Shown: in pieces, positions 7,881 to 15,567 of the stretch | Layout: each line of letters starts with the position of its first letter | Position numbering within the stretch: position 1 is the stretch's first letter | Assembly (NCBI RefSeq): GCF_014204895.1 | Contig: NZ_JACHMF010000001.1 | Span: forward strand, 6,448,001 to 6,512,000 | Length of the DNA: 64,000 nt | Direction: 5' to 3' | Origin: Paractinoplanes abujensis | GTDB lineage: Bacteria; Actinomycetota; Actinomycetes; Mycobacteriales; Micromonosporaceae | Notes under the pieces: model-generated | Database searches by the model: none | What the model saw: only the letters and a program-made list of their open reading frames with translations | Told to the model about the DNA's origin: nothing | Position numbers and translations under genes: made by a program

Positions 7881-9401
7881 GTGTCCATTCTGAAGGCGCG
7901 GCGACCGCGCGGCGACAGCACGCTGTACGCCCGGGCGACGCCGAGCAAGGTCCAGCTGACCGAGACCTACACGGTGGAGCAGGACATCTCCAAGAGCAAG
8001 TCGCTCCGGCAGGCCGGCGACGGCACCGGCCGGATCGAGATCACCGTCCCGTACGACGGACGGGAGCACTTCTCACGGCAGGCCGTCGCCGACGTGCAGC
8101 ACGTCCTCGGCCCGCAACCGGCGACGGCCGGTGATCAGCGCGCGACCATAGGGCACCTGCTGATCTCCGAGCACACCCGGACGAGCGGGCTCCTGCCCAG
8201 CATGCGTTCGCACGGGACGACCGGCGCGGTGCCGCTGACGGTCCCGGTCTCGACGGCCGACGGGACGTTGGAGCTCACCGGTGACCGGCGGGCATGTCGC
8301 ATCACCTACGACTATCAGTTGGCGAATCCGGCGCTCTACCCGATCGAGCTGGATGTCGAGCTGGACGACCCGGACAGCATGTCGGACGCGTTCGGGACCG
8401 TGCTGGACAGTGTGATCCAGGCGCGGGAGGAACCGTCGAAGATCATCGAGCGGCTCCGGCAACAGGCCAGCTTCGACAGCGAACTGCTGCTGCGCATCAC
8501 CGTGCGGATCACACTGCCGATCAAGTACACGACCGGCCCCAAACCCGTGGTGAGGCACATGTCCCTGGCCTGGCCGGCGCTGACCTCGGTGCGCAGCACG
8601 GAGCTGTACATGTCCAAACCCGGGCAGAACGCCGGTCAGCCTTCGATCACACAGGTTCCGGTCCGCTACAACCCGGCCAAGGGACGGCTGGAGTGGCAGG
8701 ACGTACGGGTGCCGGAGGTGGCGAGAACCGGCGAGCAGAGCCGGGGCACTCTGCGCAGCGTCCACGAGGTCTTGGTCCTCCTGAAGATCGGGCATCCGGC
8801 TGAGCTCTTCCAGCAGCCGGAACTCCGGGTCGAGGCCGAGGTGGAGATCCCCCACTACCTGCTGTCTGGCCTGGACGTACGGGTCTTCGACGCCACCGGC
8901 CGGCAGGCGCGGCGCCCCGAGGCGGCCACCAAGCTGAACGTGCACGCCACGATCTACCCGGATGACGTCTTCGCCACGCGACAGTTCTCGCCGTACCAGC
9001 AGTTCGTCTTTGACGACGTCATCCCGGAGGAGCAGCGGATCACCGACATCTTGACCGTGCTGAGCAATGCCGGGTTCAAGGCCGTGAAGGTGCAGCCGCC
9101 CGGCTCCGAGCCGTCCCCCGATTCGCCGGCTCCCAGCTGGTTGCTCATGGCGACCCGAAGACACGGGCCGGACGAGCTGTACCTGCTGGTCGCGGTGGAG
9201 GGCAGGCGAACCCGGCTTGCGCGTGAGCAGATCCTGACCGACAGCCGGGTGAAGATCCGGGGCGACAAGGAGAGCGGCCAGCTCAAGATCTCCGTGCTGG
9301 GCACGTTGCCCGTGAACCACCAGGAGCTGACCCGCGAGATGAACGCTCTGCAGCTCACGCTGCGCGAGCGGTTCCGCTTTCAGCAGACGTCGAGGAAGTG
9401 A
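7881..9401 (+). CDS. CHAT-operon protein A: large beta-rich protein, unknown family
   Basis: A 506-residue protein, first gene of a four-gene operon. GTG 7881 is chosen for the GGAGG six bases upstream; the longer frame to 7824 has no ribosome site. There is no signal peptide or membrane segment, so it is probably cytoplasmic. Predicted strands dominate. Three segments line up in the same order with protein B: RLEWQDVRVP (about 270) with RLVRWQHLP; ELRVEAEVEIPHYLLSGLDV (about 314) with SGTVEATFNGLLSGATGVAV; and ITDILTVLSNAGFKAVKV (about 387) with VAELTNAISADNYYVKSV. This suggests that A is a soluble paralogue of B's C-terminal two-thirds. I do not recognise a named domain. Protein B starts 7 nt after its stop. 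Confidence 0.8.
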   Translation: MSILKARRPRGDSTLYARATPSKVQLTETYTVEQDISKSKSLRQAGDGTGRIEITVPYDGREHFSRQAVADVQHVLGPQPATAGDQRATIGHLLISEHTRTSGLLPSMRSHGTTGAVPLTVPVSTADGTLELTGDRRACRITYDYQLANPALYPIELDVELDDPDSMSDAFGTVLDSVIQAREEPSKIIERLRQQASFDSELLLRITVRITLPIKYTTGPKPVVRHMSLAWPALTSVRSTELYMSKPGQNAGQPSITQVPVRYNPAKGRLEWQDVRVPEVARTGEQSRGTLRSVHEVLVLLKIGHPAELFQQPELRVEAEVEIPHYLLSGLDVRVFDATGRQARRPEAATKLNVHATIYPDDVFATRQFSPYQQFVFDDVIPEEQRITDILTVLSNAGFKAVKVQPPGSEPSPDSPAPSWLLMATRRHGPDELYLLVAVEGRRTRLAREQILTDSRVKIRGDKESGQLKISVLGTLPVNHQELTREMNALQLTLRERFRFQQTSRK

Positions 9402-9408
9402 GCAGGTC

Positions 9409-11559
9409 ATGACCGAGGTCTTAGTGGACCGCGCGCCCCGGGTGCGCTGTCACGAGTGCGGTAGCGCCGCGGTCTTCTCGGTGTGCCACCACTGCCGGCG
9501 GCCGATGTGTGAGGACCATACGCCGCTCGTCCTGAGCCAGGACGGCGTACGGGTGCGTAAGCCCAGCGGTGGGGCTGAGGCGCGGGCGGTCAGCCGTGAG
9601 TTCGCCGGTCTGCATCTCGGCAGCAGCCTGCGAGAGGCCGTGTACCACTGCGAGGAGCACGACCATCTGGTCCGGGGCCTGCGGTGGCGGATCGTCGGGG
9701 CCGGGGCAGCCGCCGCCGTCCTCGGCTTCCTGTTGCTCTTCGCCTCCGCCTCCGTCGGGCTGATCCTGCTGCTGCTCGGCATCCTCGTGGCCGGAGGAGA
9801 AATCGGCTACCACCGGTGGGAGGCCGACAAGCACCCCCGTCCCCCGCTGCCGCTCGTCCCCCAGGTCAACGCGGTCGACGTGGTCGAACGGCTGACCGGG
9901 TACGTCCGGCTCGAGAAGGACGAGTACACCGCCTCGGTGGAGAGCATCACGGGCACGCTGAAGGTCGACATGTCGGCCAACGACGGCTACACCGCGCTGC
10001 AGGCGTATCACCGGAAGTTCAAGGTGCCGCCGAACGAGCCGGTTGAGTTCACGGCCGGGTTTCTCCTGCTGCAGGGCTCGGCCGGGCTGGCGTTCCGGGC
10101 GGGGCAGCCGCAGGTGCTCGCTGGGGGTGCCGGCATCTCGCTCGGTGACGGGCCCGCCTACGAACATGACCTGTTTCCCACCGACCCGGAGTTGCAGCAT
10201 CGCGCGCATACCGTCACGGTCGACTACGAGGTGCAGGACGGACGCAAGCCGTCGGAGATTCCGCTGTGGATCGTCCCGTCGCTGGTGCCGTCGTCGGACC
10301 GGCGCGCCATGGAGCTCGATCTGCACTGGGCCGGGCTCGGCCCGGAGGGGGAGCAGCTCGAACTGGCCGGGTTCGACCTGATCGAGCTGCGGGTCCCGCC
10401 CGGTTGGGGCGATGTCGACGGGGCCCGGCCCACCGGCGTGGAGACCGGCCGCGACGGCGACCGCCGACTGGTCCGGTGGCAGCACCTTCCCACGCCCTCG
10501 ACCAAGGCGGGCAGCCTCAGCCTGGGGCTTCGGTTCGAACGGCCGATCCGGGAGGTCCCGCCCACGCCGGGTCCCGACGGCGCCGGGCCGTCCGGCGACG
10601 AGCGGAGCAGGCTGACGCTGTCGGGGACCGTCGAGGCGACGTTCAATGGATTGCTGTCGGGCGCCACCGGCGTCGCCGTCCACCTGCCGGGCGGGGGCCA
10701 GGGCGTCCAGCCGCAGGTCACGACGCAGACGAAGGTGTCGGTGACCTTCGACGTCAGTATTCGGTCGCTGCGTTACCAAGAAGTACGGGTGGTGCCGGAC
10801 GAGAACCGGCCCGATGACGTGGCCTACGGCCGGAACCGGGCTGACGAGTTCCCGGGTGTGGTGCCCGACCCTCGTACGGTCGCGGAGCTGACCAATGCCA
10901 TCAGCGCGGACAACTACTACGTCAAGAGCGTCGTGGAACACCTGCCGTTCCGCGATGACGGCCGGCCCAACGTGGTCAACCGGGTCTGGGACATCACGGG
11001 CCGGCTGTATTCCGGCGTGTTCCCGATCGACTTCGACATCAACTTGCGCGGAGAGGAGTCCGGCTCGGGTGGGGTGCTGACCGGCAAGACCGTCGCCCAG
11101 GTGAGCGTCAAGGGCGCCTACGCGCTGGGCACCCTCGTCGGCCCGGACGGCGCGGGACCGGACGGCGTCGTGATGGAACCGGACGGAGGCGGGGACGAAC
11201 TGCTCAAGCGGATCGAGGACACCTGGATCGGCTTGCACGACCGGGTCGGTCGTCTGCTGGCCGGTCGAGCCGGCCGGGTTGACGGCGCCTACGCCATCGG
11301 TGCGGCGGAGGACGACGCCCTCATGGGTGAGGTGCTCGAACCGGCCGACGAACCGTGGCGCGAGCGCGGCGCGCCGAGGCCGGTCGACGCGGTGCCGCCC
11401 CGCATCGTCGATGTCCAGCCCGACCCCACCGAGGTCGCTGACCGCCGCCGGCGGGCAGCCGAAGAGGCGGTGGTCATGGGACGGATCTCCGAGGAGACCT
11501 ATCGCCAGATCATCGCCGGGATCGACGCGGAGCGCGACGCACGGGGAGGACCACAGTGA
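9409..11559 (+). CDS. CHAT-operon protein B: zinc-finger membrane protein with beta-rich body
   Basis: 716 residues. The N-terminus holds a Cys/His cluster (C14, C17, C26, C29, C34, H37, then YHCEEHDH near 80) resembling B-box or zinc-ribbon modules, with the signature CHHCRRPMCEDH. Two hydrophobic segments at about 90-135 form a membrane hairpin. The remaining roughly 580 residues are beta-rich and share ordered motifs with protein A. The acidic C-terminus ends in a short helix (EEAVVMGRISEETYRQIIAG) of the kind seen in short helical-hairpin tails. It is the only clear membrane protein of the operon, so it probably anchors a complex. Translation is coupled to protein C by a 4-nt GTGA overlap. 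No enzymatic motif is seen. Confidence 0.8.
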   Translation: MTEVLVDRAPRVRCHECGSAAVFSVCHHCRRPMCEDHTPLVLSQDGVRVRKPSGGAEARAVSREFAGLHLGSSLREAVYHCEEHDHLVRGLRWRIVGAGAAAAVLGFLLLFASASVGLILLLLGILVAGGEIGYHRWEADKHPRPPLPLVPQVNAVDVVERLTGYVRLEKDEYTASVESITGTLKVDMSANDGYTALQAYHRKFKVPPNEPVEFTAGFLLLQGSAGLAFRAGQPQVLAGGAGISLGDGPAYEHDLFPTDPELQHRAHTVTVDYEVQDGRKPSEIPLWIVPSLVPSSDRRAMELDLHWAGLGPEGEQLELAGFDLIELRVPPGWGDVDGARPTGVETGRDGDRRLVRWQHLPTPSTKAGSLSLGLRFERPIREVPPTPGPDGAGPSGDERSRLTLSGTVEATFNGLLSGATGVAVHLPGGGQGVQPQVTTQTKVSVTFDVSIRSLRYQEVRVVPDENRPDDVAYGRNRADEFPGVVPDPRTVAELTNAISADNYYVKSVVEHLPFRDDGRPNVVNRVWDITGRLYSGVFPIDFDINLRGEESGSGGVLTGKTVAQVSVKGAYALGTLVGPDGAGPDGVVMEPDGGGDELLKRIEDTWIGLHDRVGRLLAGRAGRVDGAYAIGAAEDDALMGEVLEPADEPWRERGAPRPVDAVPPRIVDVQPDPTEVADRRRRAAEEAVVMGRISEETYRQIIAGIDAERDARGGPQ

Positions 11560-11855
11560 CCGTCAAATGCGGTATCAACGGCGAGGACCTGGACGAGCCG
11601 CAGATCTTCCTGTGCCATCACTGCGGCATGCCGGTCTGTGAGCAACACGGCTGGGTCGTCGCGGCCGACGACGCCTTTGCCGGGCCCGCGACACTGGTGT
11701 CGCTGGTAGAGCCGGTCTCACGAGAAACAGGTCCGCAGCCGGCCATGCACTGCCGCAACTGCTCGGATCGGTTCCACAAGTCCGCCCAGAAGCGGCACGG
11801 CTGGGCCGAGCCGGCATCGCCGGTCCGGTTCCCCCAGCAGGCGGCCCGGACATGA
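11556..11855 (+). CDS. CHAT-operon protein C: small zinc-finger protein
   Basis: A 99-residue soluble protein with C5, C20, C23, C28 and H31 (FLCHHCGMPVCEQH) and a second cluster MHCRNCSDRFH near residue 70. The CHHC-x2-P-x-C-E-x-H signature is the same as in the N-terminus of protein B, so C looks like a free-standing copy of that finger. It overlaps B by 4 nt upstream and D by 4 nt (ATGA) downstream, so the three are translationally coupled. It may serve as an adaptor between the membrane protein and the protease; that is inference. Confidence 0.8.
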   Translation: MTVKCGINGEDLDEPQIFLCHHCGMPVCEQHGWVVAADDAFAGPATLVSLVEPVSRETGPQPAMHCRNCSDRFHKSAQKRHGWAEPASPVRFPQQAART

Positions 11856-13114
11856 TCGAAGTCTCCGTGACCGGCGACGTGGTTGCCGAGCGACGGTCAC
11901 TGCTGTCGATCAGGTTCGCCAACACCGGGACCGGGCCCTGCACGGACATGGTGTTCAAGGTGGGTCTGCCGCCCGGAATCGTGCTTCTGGACGGCAAGGA
12001 GCGGGTGGTGCTCTCCACGCTGCCGGCCGGCCGCGACCACGTTCACGAGATCACCGTGCAGGCGCGGACCGCGGGACCATTCGACCTGGTGGGCGTCAAC
12101 TTCTCCTATCGCGACGAGAACGACGAACCGGTCCGCGTCACCGGCTTGCGGGTCGGCCTGTCGGTGCGGGCCGCACCGGCGGCGGTGATCACCAGGCAGC
12201 CGTCCGGTCGGCTCGGCGTCGTCTGCGAAACCCCGCGCCTGGGCCTGGGCACGTGGGACAGGCTGAGCATCCTGGTGTCCAACGGCGCCGGGATCGCGCT
12301 GGAGGACGTGACGATGGCGGTCACCGGACCGTTCGCCGAGCCCGTCCAGCGGTCCAGGATTCCCGCTCTCGGCGCCGACGCGAAAGCCCGGTTCACCTTT
12401 CACGTCAATCCGGGGGAGGCCGGTCGGCATGTGCCGATCAAGGTCCGCACCACTTACGCCTACCGCGACGGCAGCGGAAGACCTGCCACCCGCACTCAGG
12501 AGGACGTGCTCACCGTGACCGTGCAGCCGACGCCGGCGATCGCCGAGGGCCAAACCATCCTCTATCTGGCCGCGAACCCGCGCGACCTGCCGCCGCTGCG
12601 ATCCGACGACGAGATGCGACGGGTCAAGGAACGGCTTCAACTGGCCCGGCACCGTGACCGGTATCGGATCGAACCGGCGCTGGCGGTTCGCTTCGACGAC
12701 ATCAGCCAGGCGCTTGTCGATCATGAGCCGGCGGTCGTGCATTTCTCCGGTCACGGCGACCGCGACGGGAACCTGCACATCGAGGACAACAACGGACGCA
12801 GCACCGAGGTCACCCCGGAGGGCCTCGCCGCGCTGTTCAGCCTGCACAGCAAGACGTTGCGCTGCGTCATCCTCAACGCCTGCTACAGCGAACGCCTGGC
12901 GCGGAACCTCGTCCCCCACGTCGGGCACGTCGTGGGCATGCGCTCCCGGATCCTCGACACCGCGGCCGTCGAGTTCAGCGTGGGCTTCTACCTCAGCCTG
13001 TTTGCCGGAAGCCCGGTGCCGGATGCCTTCGCCCGGGGCTGCGCCCATCTGTTGAGCCGCCCCGACCTCGCCGGCCAGCACAATACGCCGACTCTCTACC
13101 CGCCCGGGCCGTGA
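11852..13114 (+). CDS. CHAT-operon protein D: Ig-like repeats plus CHAT protease
   Basis: 420 residues. Residues about 1-110 and 115-225 are two consecutive Ig-like modules resembling CARDB domains. Residues about 230-420 are a CHAT domain (caspase-like peptidase): it opens with ILYLAANPRDLPPLRSDDEM and has the His motif VHFSGHG (catalytic His about 301) and the Cys motif VILNACYS (catalytic Cys about 344). Both dyad residues are intact. CHAT proteases act in bacterial defence, for example Csx29 of type III-E CRISPR, and in gasdermin activation; relatives can also be regulatory. The substrate is unknown; proteins A-C are natural candidates. No adjacent gasdermin, nucleotide cyclase or CRISPR component is visible. 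It is the last gene of the operon and converges with tmk. Confidence 0.88.
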   Translation: MIEVSVTGDVVAERRSLLSIRFANTGTGPCTDMVFKVGLPPGIVLLDGKERVVLSTLPAGRDHVHEITVQARTAGPFDLVGVNFSYRDENDEPVRVTGLRVGLSVRAAPAAVITRQPSGRLGVVCETPRLGLGTWDRLSILVSNGAGIALEDVTMAVTGPFAEPVQRSRIPALGADAKARFTFHVNPGEAGRHVPIKVRTTYAYRDGSGRPATRTQEDVLTVTVQPTPAIAEGQTILYLAANPRDLPPLRSDDEMRRVKERLQLARHRDRYRIEPALAVRFDDISQALVDHEPAVVHFSGHGDRDGNLHIEDNNGRSTEVTPEGLAALFSLHSKTLRCVILNACYSERLARNLVPHVGHVVGMRSRILDTAAVEFSVGFYLSLFAGSPVPDAFARGCAHLLSRPDLAGQHNTPTLYPPGP

Positions 13115-13128
13115 GCGATCGTGGTCGA

Positions 13129-15471
13129 TCAGTGGCGACGGTGGTCGTCGGGGGTGTCGTCGTCGTTGATGCCGATCAGCTCCGCCATCTCCTCGAGCGG
13201 CGGCTCCTCGTCGCGGCCGTCGGCCCGGTGGGGCGGCTCGGCTGACGGATTCGCGAGACCGGTGAGGTCGGCCCGGCGGTCGTCGGGGCCGACCCGGCGG
13301 TTGACCGGAGCGGTCAGATCAGGAGCCTGCAGATCGGGACCGGGCGGCAGATCGGTCGAGGCCGGGGCAGGCGAGGGCTCGGTGGCGCCCAGCAGGGTGG
13401 TGAGTCGTTCGCTGACCGCGGTGGTGATGTCGTCGACCGGGCGGGCCGCGTCGAGCACCAGGTAGCGCTTCGGGTCGGCGGCGGCCAGGTCGAGGAAGGC
13501 GTAGCGGACCCGTTCGTGGAAGGGGCGGGATTCGCTTTCCAGACGGTCGGTGCCCTCGCCGCGGGAGTCGACGCGGTTGAGGCCGACGCCGGGGTCGACG
13601 TCGAGCAGCACGACCAGGTCGGGTTTGAGGCCGCCGGTAGCCCACGACGACAGCCAGGAGATCTCGGCAACCGGCAGGGTGCGGCCGGCGCCCTGGTAGG
13701 CCAGTGACGAGTCGACGTACCGGTCGCTGATCACGACGGCGCCGCGGGCCAGGGCGGGGCGGACGACGGTGGCCACGTGGTGGGCGCGGTCGGCCGCGTA
13801 GAGCAGGGCCTCGGCCCGGGGCGACGGGGATTCGCTCTTGTCGAGCACCAGGTGGCGGATGCGCGCGCCGACGTCGGTGGCGCCGGGTTCGCGGGTGACC
13901 ACCACGTCGCGGCCTTCGGCCTGCAGCAGCGCCGCGAGCCGGGTGACCTGGGTCGATTTGCCCGCGCCTTCGCCACCTTCGAAGACCACGAAGACGCCGC
14001 TGCGCACGAACTGCTCGTCGGGCGCCAGCGGGCGGCCGCGCAGCGAGCCCCACAGGTCGGCCAGCACGGGCACGCCGCGCTTGTCGTCCATCTGGCGGAA
14101 CGACCCGATGCCGACGAACACGCCGACCGCGCCCGCCACCAGCAGCAGCACACGGGTCGCGGAGACGTCGAAGTGCACCGCGCCCAGGTCGACGCGGCGT
14201 GAGCTGCCCAGGCCGACGAGGAAACCGGACAGTGTGATGGCCAGCAGCAGCACCATCCGTACGCCGATCTGGACGACGGCGAAGACCCTCCCCCGTACGG
14301 CGTCGTCGACCTCGCCGTAGAGCAGTGTGGTGCCGGCCAGGAACGCCATGCCCGCCCCGGCGCCCACGAGCAGCGCGCCGACCAGGGCCATCGACAGGTG
14401 GAAGGCGACGCCCAGGAACATCACCGAGCCGCTGGCCAGCACGATGCTCATGCCGAACCAGCGGCGGCGGGACAGATCCCGGATGATCATGGGGCCGAGG
14501 CCGATACCGACCGCCAAGCCCATGAAGATCGTGCCGAAGAGCAGGTAGAACGCCGCTTCACCGGCACCCAGCGAGGTCGCGAACGTCTTGGCCGCGCCGA
14601 TCACCACGCCGCCCGCCGCGAACGCGCCGAAGATGCCGAGCACCAGACCCCGGACGAGGGGGGTGGTCCCGATGTATTTCCAGCCGTCGAGGAACTGCCG
14701 GGTCATGCTCTGCTGCTGGGCGGCCTCTTGCCGTTCCGCGCTCTTGCCGCCGATTTCCTTGATGCCGAAGAACACGGTGATCGCGGTGGCCAGCCGGGAG
14801 ATCGCGTTGAGGTAGAGGGCGATCTGGACGGGTTGGGCCCAGTCGGGCAGGGTGGCCCCGGACTGCTGGATGCCCGCGGTGAGGGCGGAGAGCGCGAGCG
14901 CGGCCAGGATCGGCGTGATGCCGTACGTGGTGACGAGCGTGAGCTGGTTGGAGACCTCGATCCGCGACTTCGGGATGAGGTTGGGCACCGCGGCTTCCTT
15001 GGCCGGGATCCAGATCAGCGTGATCGTCTCGCCGATGAACGTGGCGATGGTGGCCCAGGCCACGGTCACGCCGGGTGAGCCGCCGAACAGCGGGACCAGC
15101 GGGATCGAGCCGTAGAAGACGAACCGGATGAGGTCGGTGATGACCATCGTGTAGCGCCGGTCGAACCGGTCGGCGAAGACGCCCGCGATGGGGCCCAGCA
15201 GCAGGGCGGGCAGCAGGCGGACGGCGATCGTGCCACCGAACGCGGCGCCCTGGCCGACACTGCTGTCGAACTGGGCCGCGGCGAAGATGCCGGTGGCCAG
15301 CAGACCGATCCAGTCGCCGAAGGAGGCGAGGCCGAGCACGAGCCAGAGGCGGCGGAACGGCCGGATGCGGAGCACCGAGCGCAGCGCCGCCGCGCCGGAC
15401 AAGTCGACCGGGCCGGATTCCCGCTTTTCGGTGTCGATGGCCGTACCTCCCGTGATTACTGCAGGGTGCAC
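13129..15471 (-). CDS. tmk: MFS-type membrane domain fused to thymidylate kinase
   Basis: 780 residues in two parts. About 25-470 is an MFS-like transporter domain with roughly twelve hydrophobic segments. About 495-710 is dTMP kinase, with P-loop FEGGEGAGKST (about 500), the REPG motif in VVVTREPG and DRYVDSSLAYQGAGR (about 582). A charged, Pro-rich tail follows. The kinase makes dTDP from dTMP. I recall the same fusion in Streptomyces (SCO3542), so it is not unique. The start is uncertain. GTG 15471 has no ribosome site, whereas a perfect GGGAGGT lies inside the frame six bases before an ATC codon (15441), and a later GTG precedes LRIRPFRRLW. Confidence 0.9.
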   Translation of the reverse strand: MHPAVITGGTAIDTEKRESGPVDLSGAAALRSVLRIRPFRRLWLVLGLASFGDWIGLLATGIFAAAQFDSSVGQGAAFGGTIAVRLLPALLLGPIAGVFADRFDRRYTMVITDLIRFVFYGSIPLVPLFGGSPGVTVAWATIATFIGETITLIWIPAKEAAVPNLIPKSRIEVSNQLTLVTTYGITPILAALALSALTAGIQQSGATLPDWAQPVQIALYLNAISRLATAITVFFGIKEIGGKSAERQEAAQQQSMTRQFLDGWKYIGTTPLVRGLVLGIFGAFAAGGVVIGAAKTFATSLGAGEAAFYLLFGTIFMGLAVGIGLGPMIIRDLSRRRWFGMSIVLASGSVMFLGVAFHLSMALVGALLVGAGAGMAFLAGTTLLYGEVDDAVRGRVFAVVQIGVRMVLLLAITLSGFLVGLGSSRRVDLGAVHFDVSATRVLLLVAGAVGVFVGIGSFRQMDDKRGVPVLADLWGSLRGRPLAPDEQFVRSGVFVVFEGGEGAGKSTQVTRLAALLQAEGRDVVVTREPGATDVGARIRHLVLDKSESPSPRAEALLYAADRAHHVATVVRPALARGAVVISDRYVDSSLAYQGAGRTLPVAEISWLSSWATGGLKPDLVVLLDVDPGVGLNRVDSRGEGTDRLESESRPFHERVRYAFLDLAAADPKRYLVLDAARPVDDITTAVSERLTTLLGATEPSPAPASTDLPPGPDLQAPDLTAPVNRRVGPDDRRADLTGLANPSAEPPHRADGRDEEPPLEEMAELIGINDDDTPDDHRRH

Positions 15472-15477
15472 TCTATC

Positions 15478-15495
15478 GGGCGGCTCGCAGCCGCC
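15478..15495. promoter_or_regulatory. Inverted repeat in divergent promoter region
   Basis: GGCGGCT-CGC-AGCCGCC type perfect repeat just outside the tmk start, within the short region shared with the divergent PLP-enzyme gene. It could be an operator or early transcript hairpin. Confidence 0.4.
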
Positions 15496-15567
15496 GGTTT
15501 ACCCACGTTCGGGTATCGAATAAGTGAAGAGCTTTCGCATTGCTAGTGACGGCGATACGGTGCGGGC

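Noticed and set aside
12253..13081. Long antisense frames opposite the CHAT gene
   Set aside because: Typical shadow frames of high-GC coding DNA; the plus-strand frame has the CHAT motifs and coupled start.
6364..13128. Integrative element with attachment-site duplication at tRNA-Thr
   Set aside because: No integrase or excisionase and no second copy of the tRNA 3' end was found near 13.1 kb, so an active element is not supported; only the island idea is kept.
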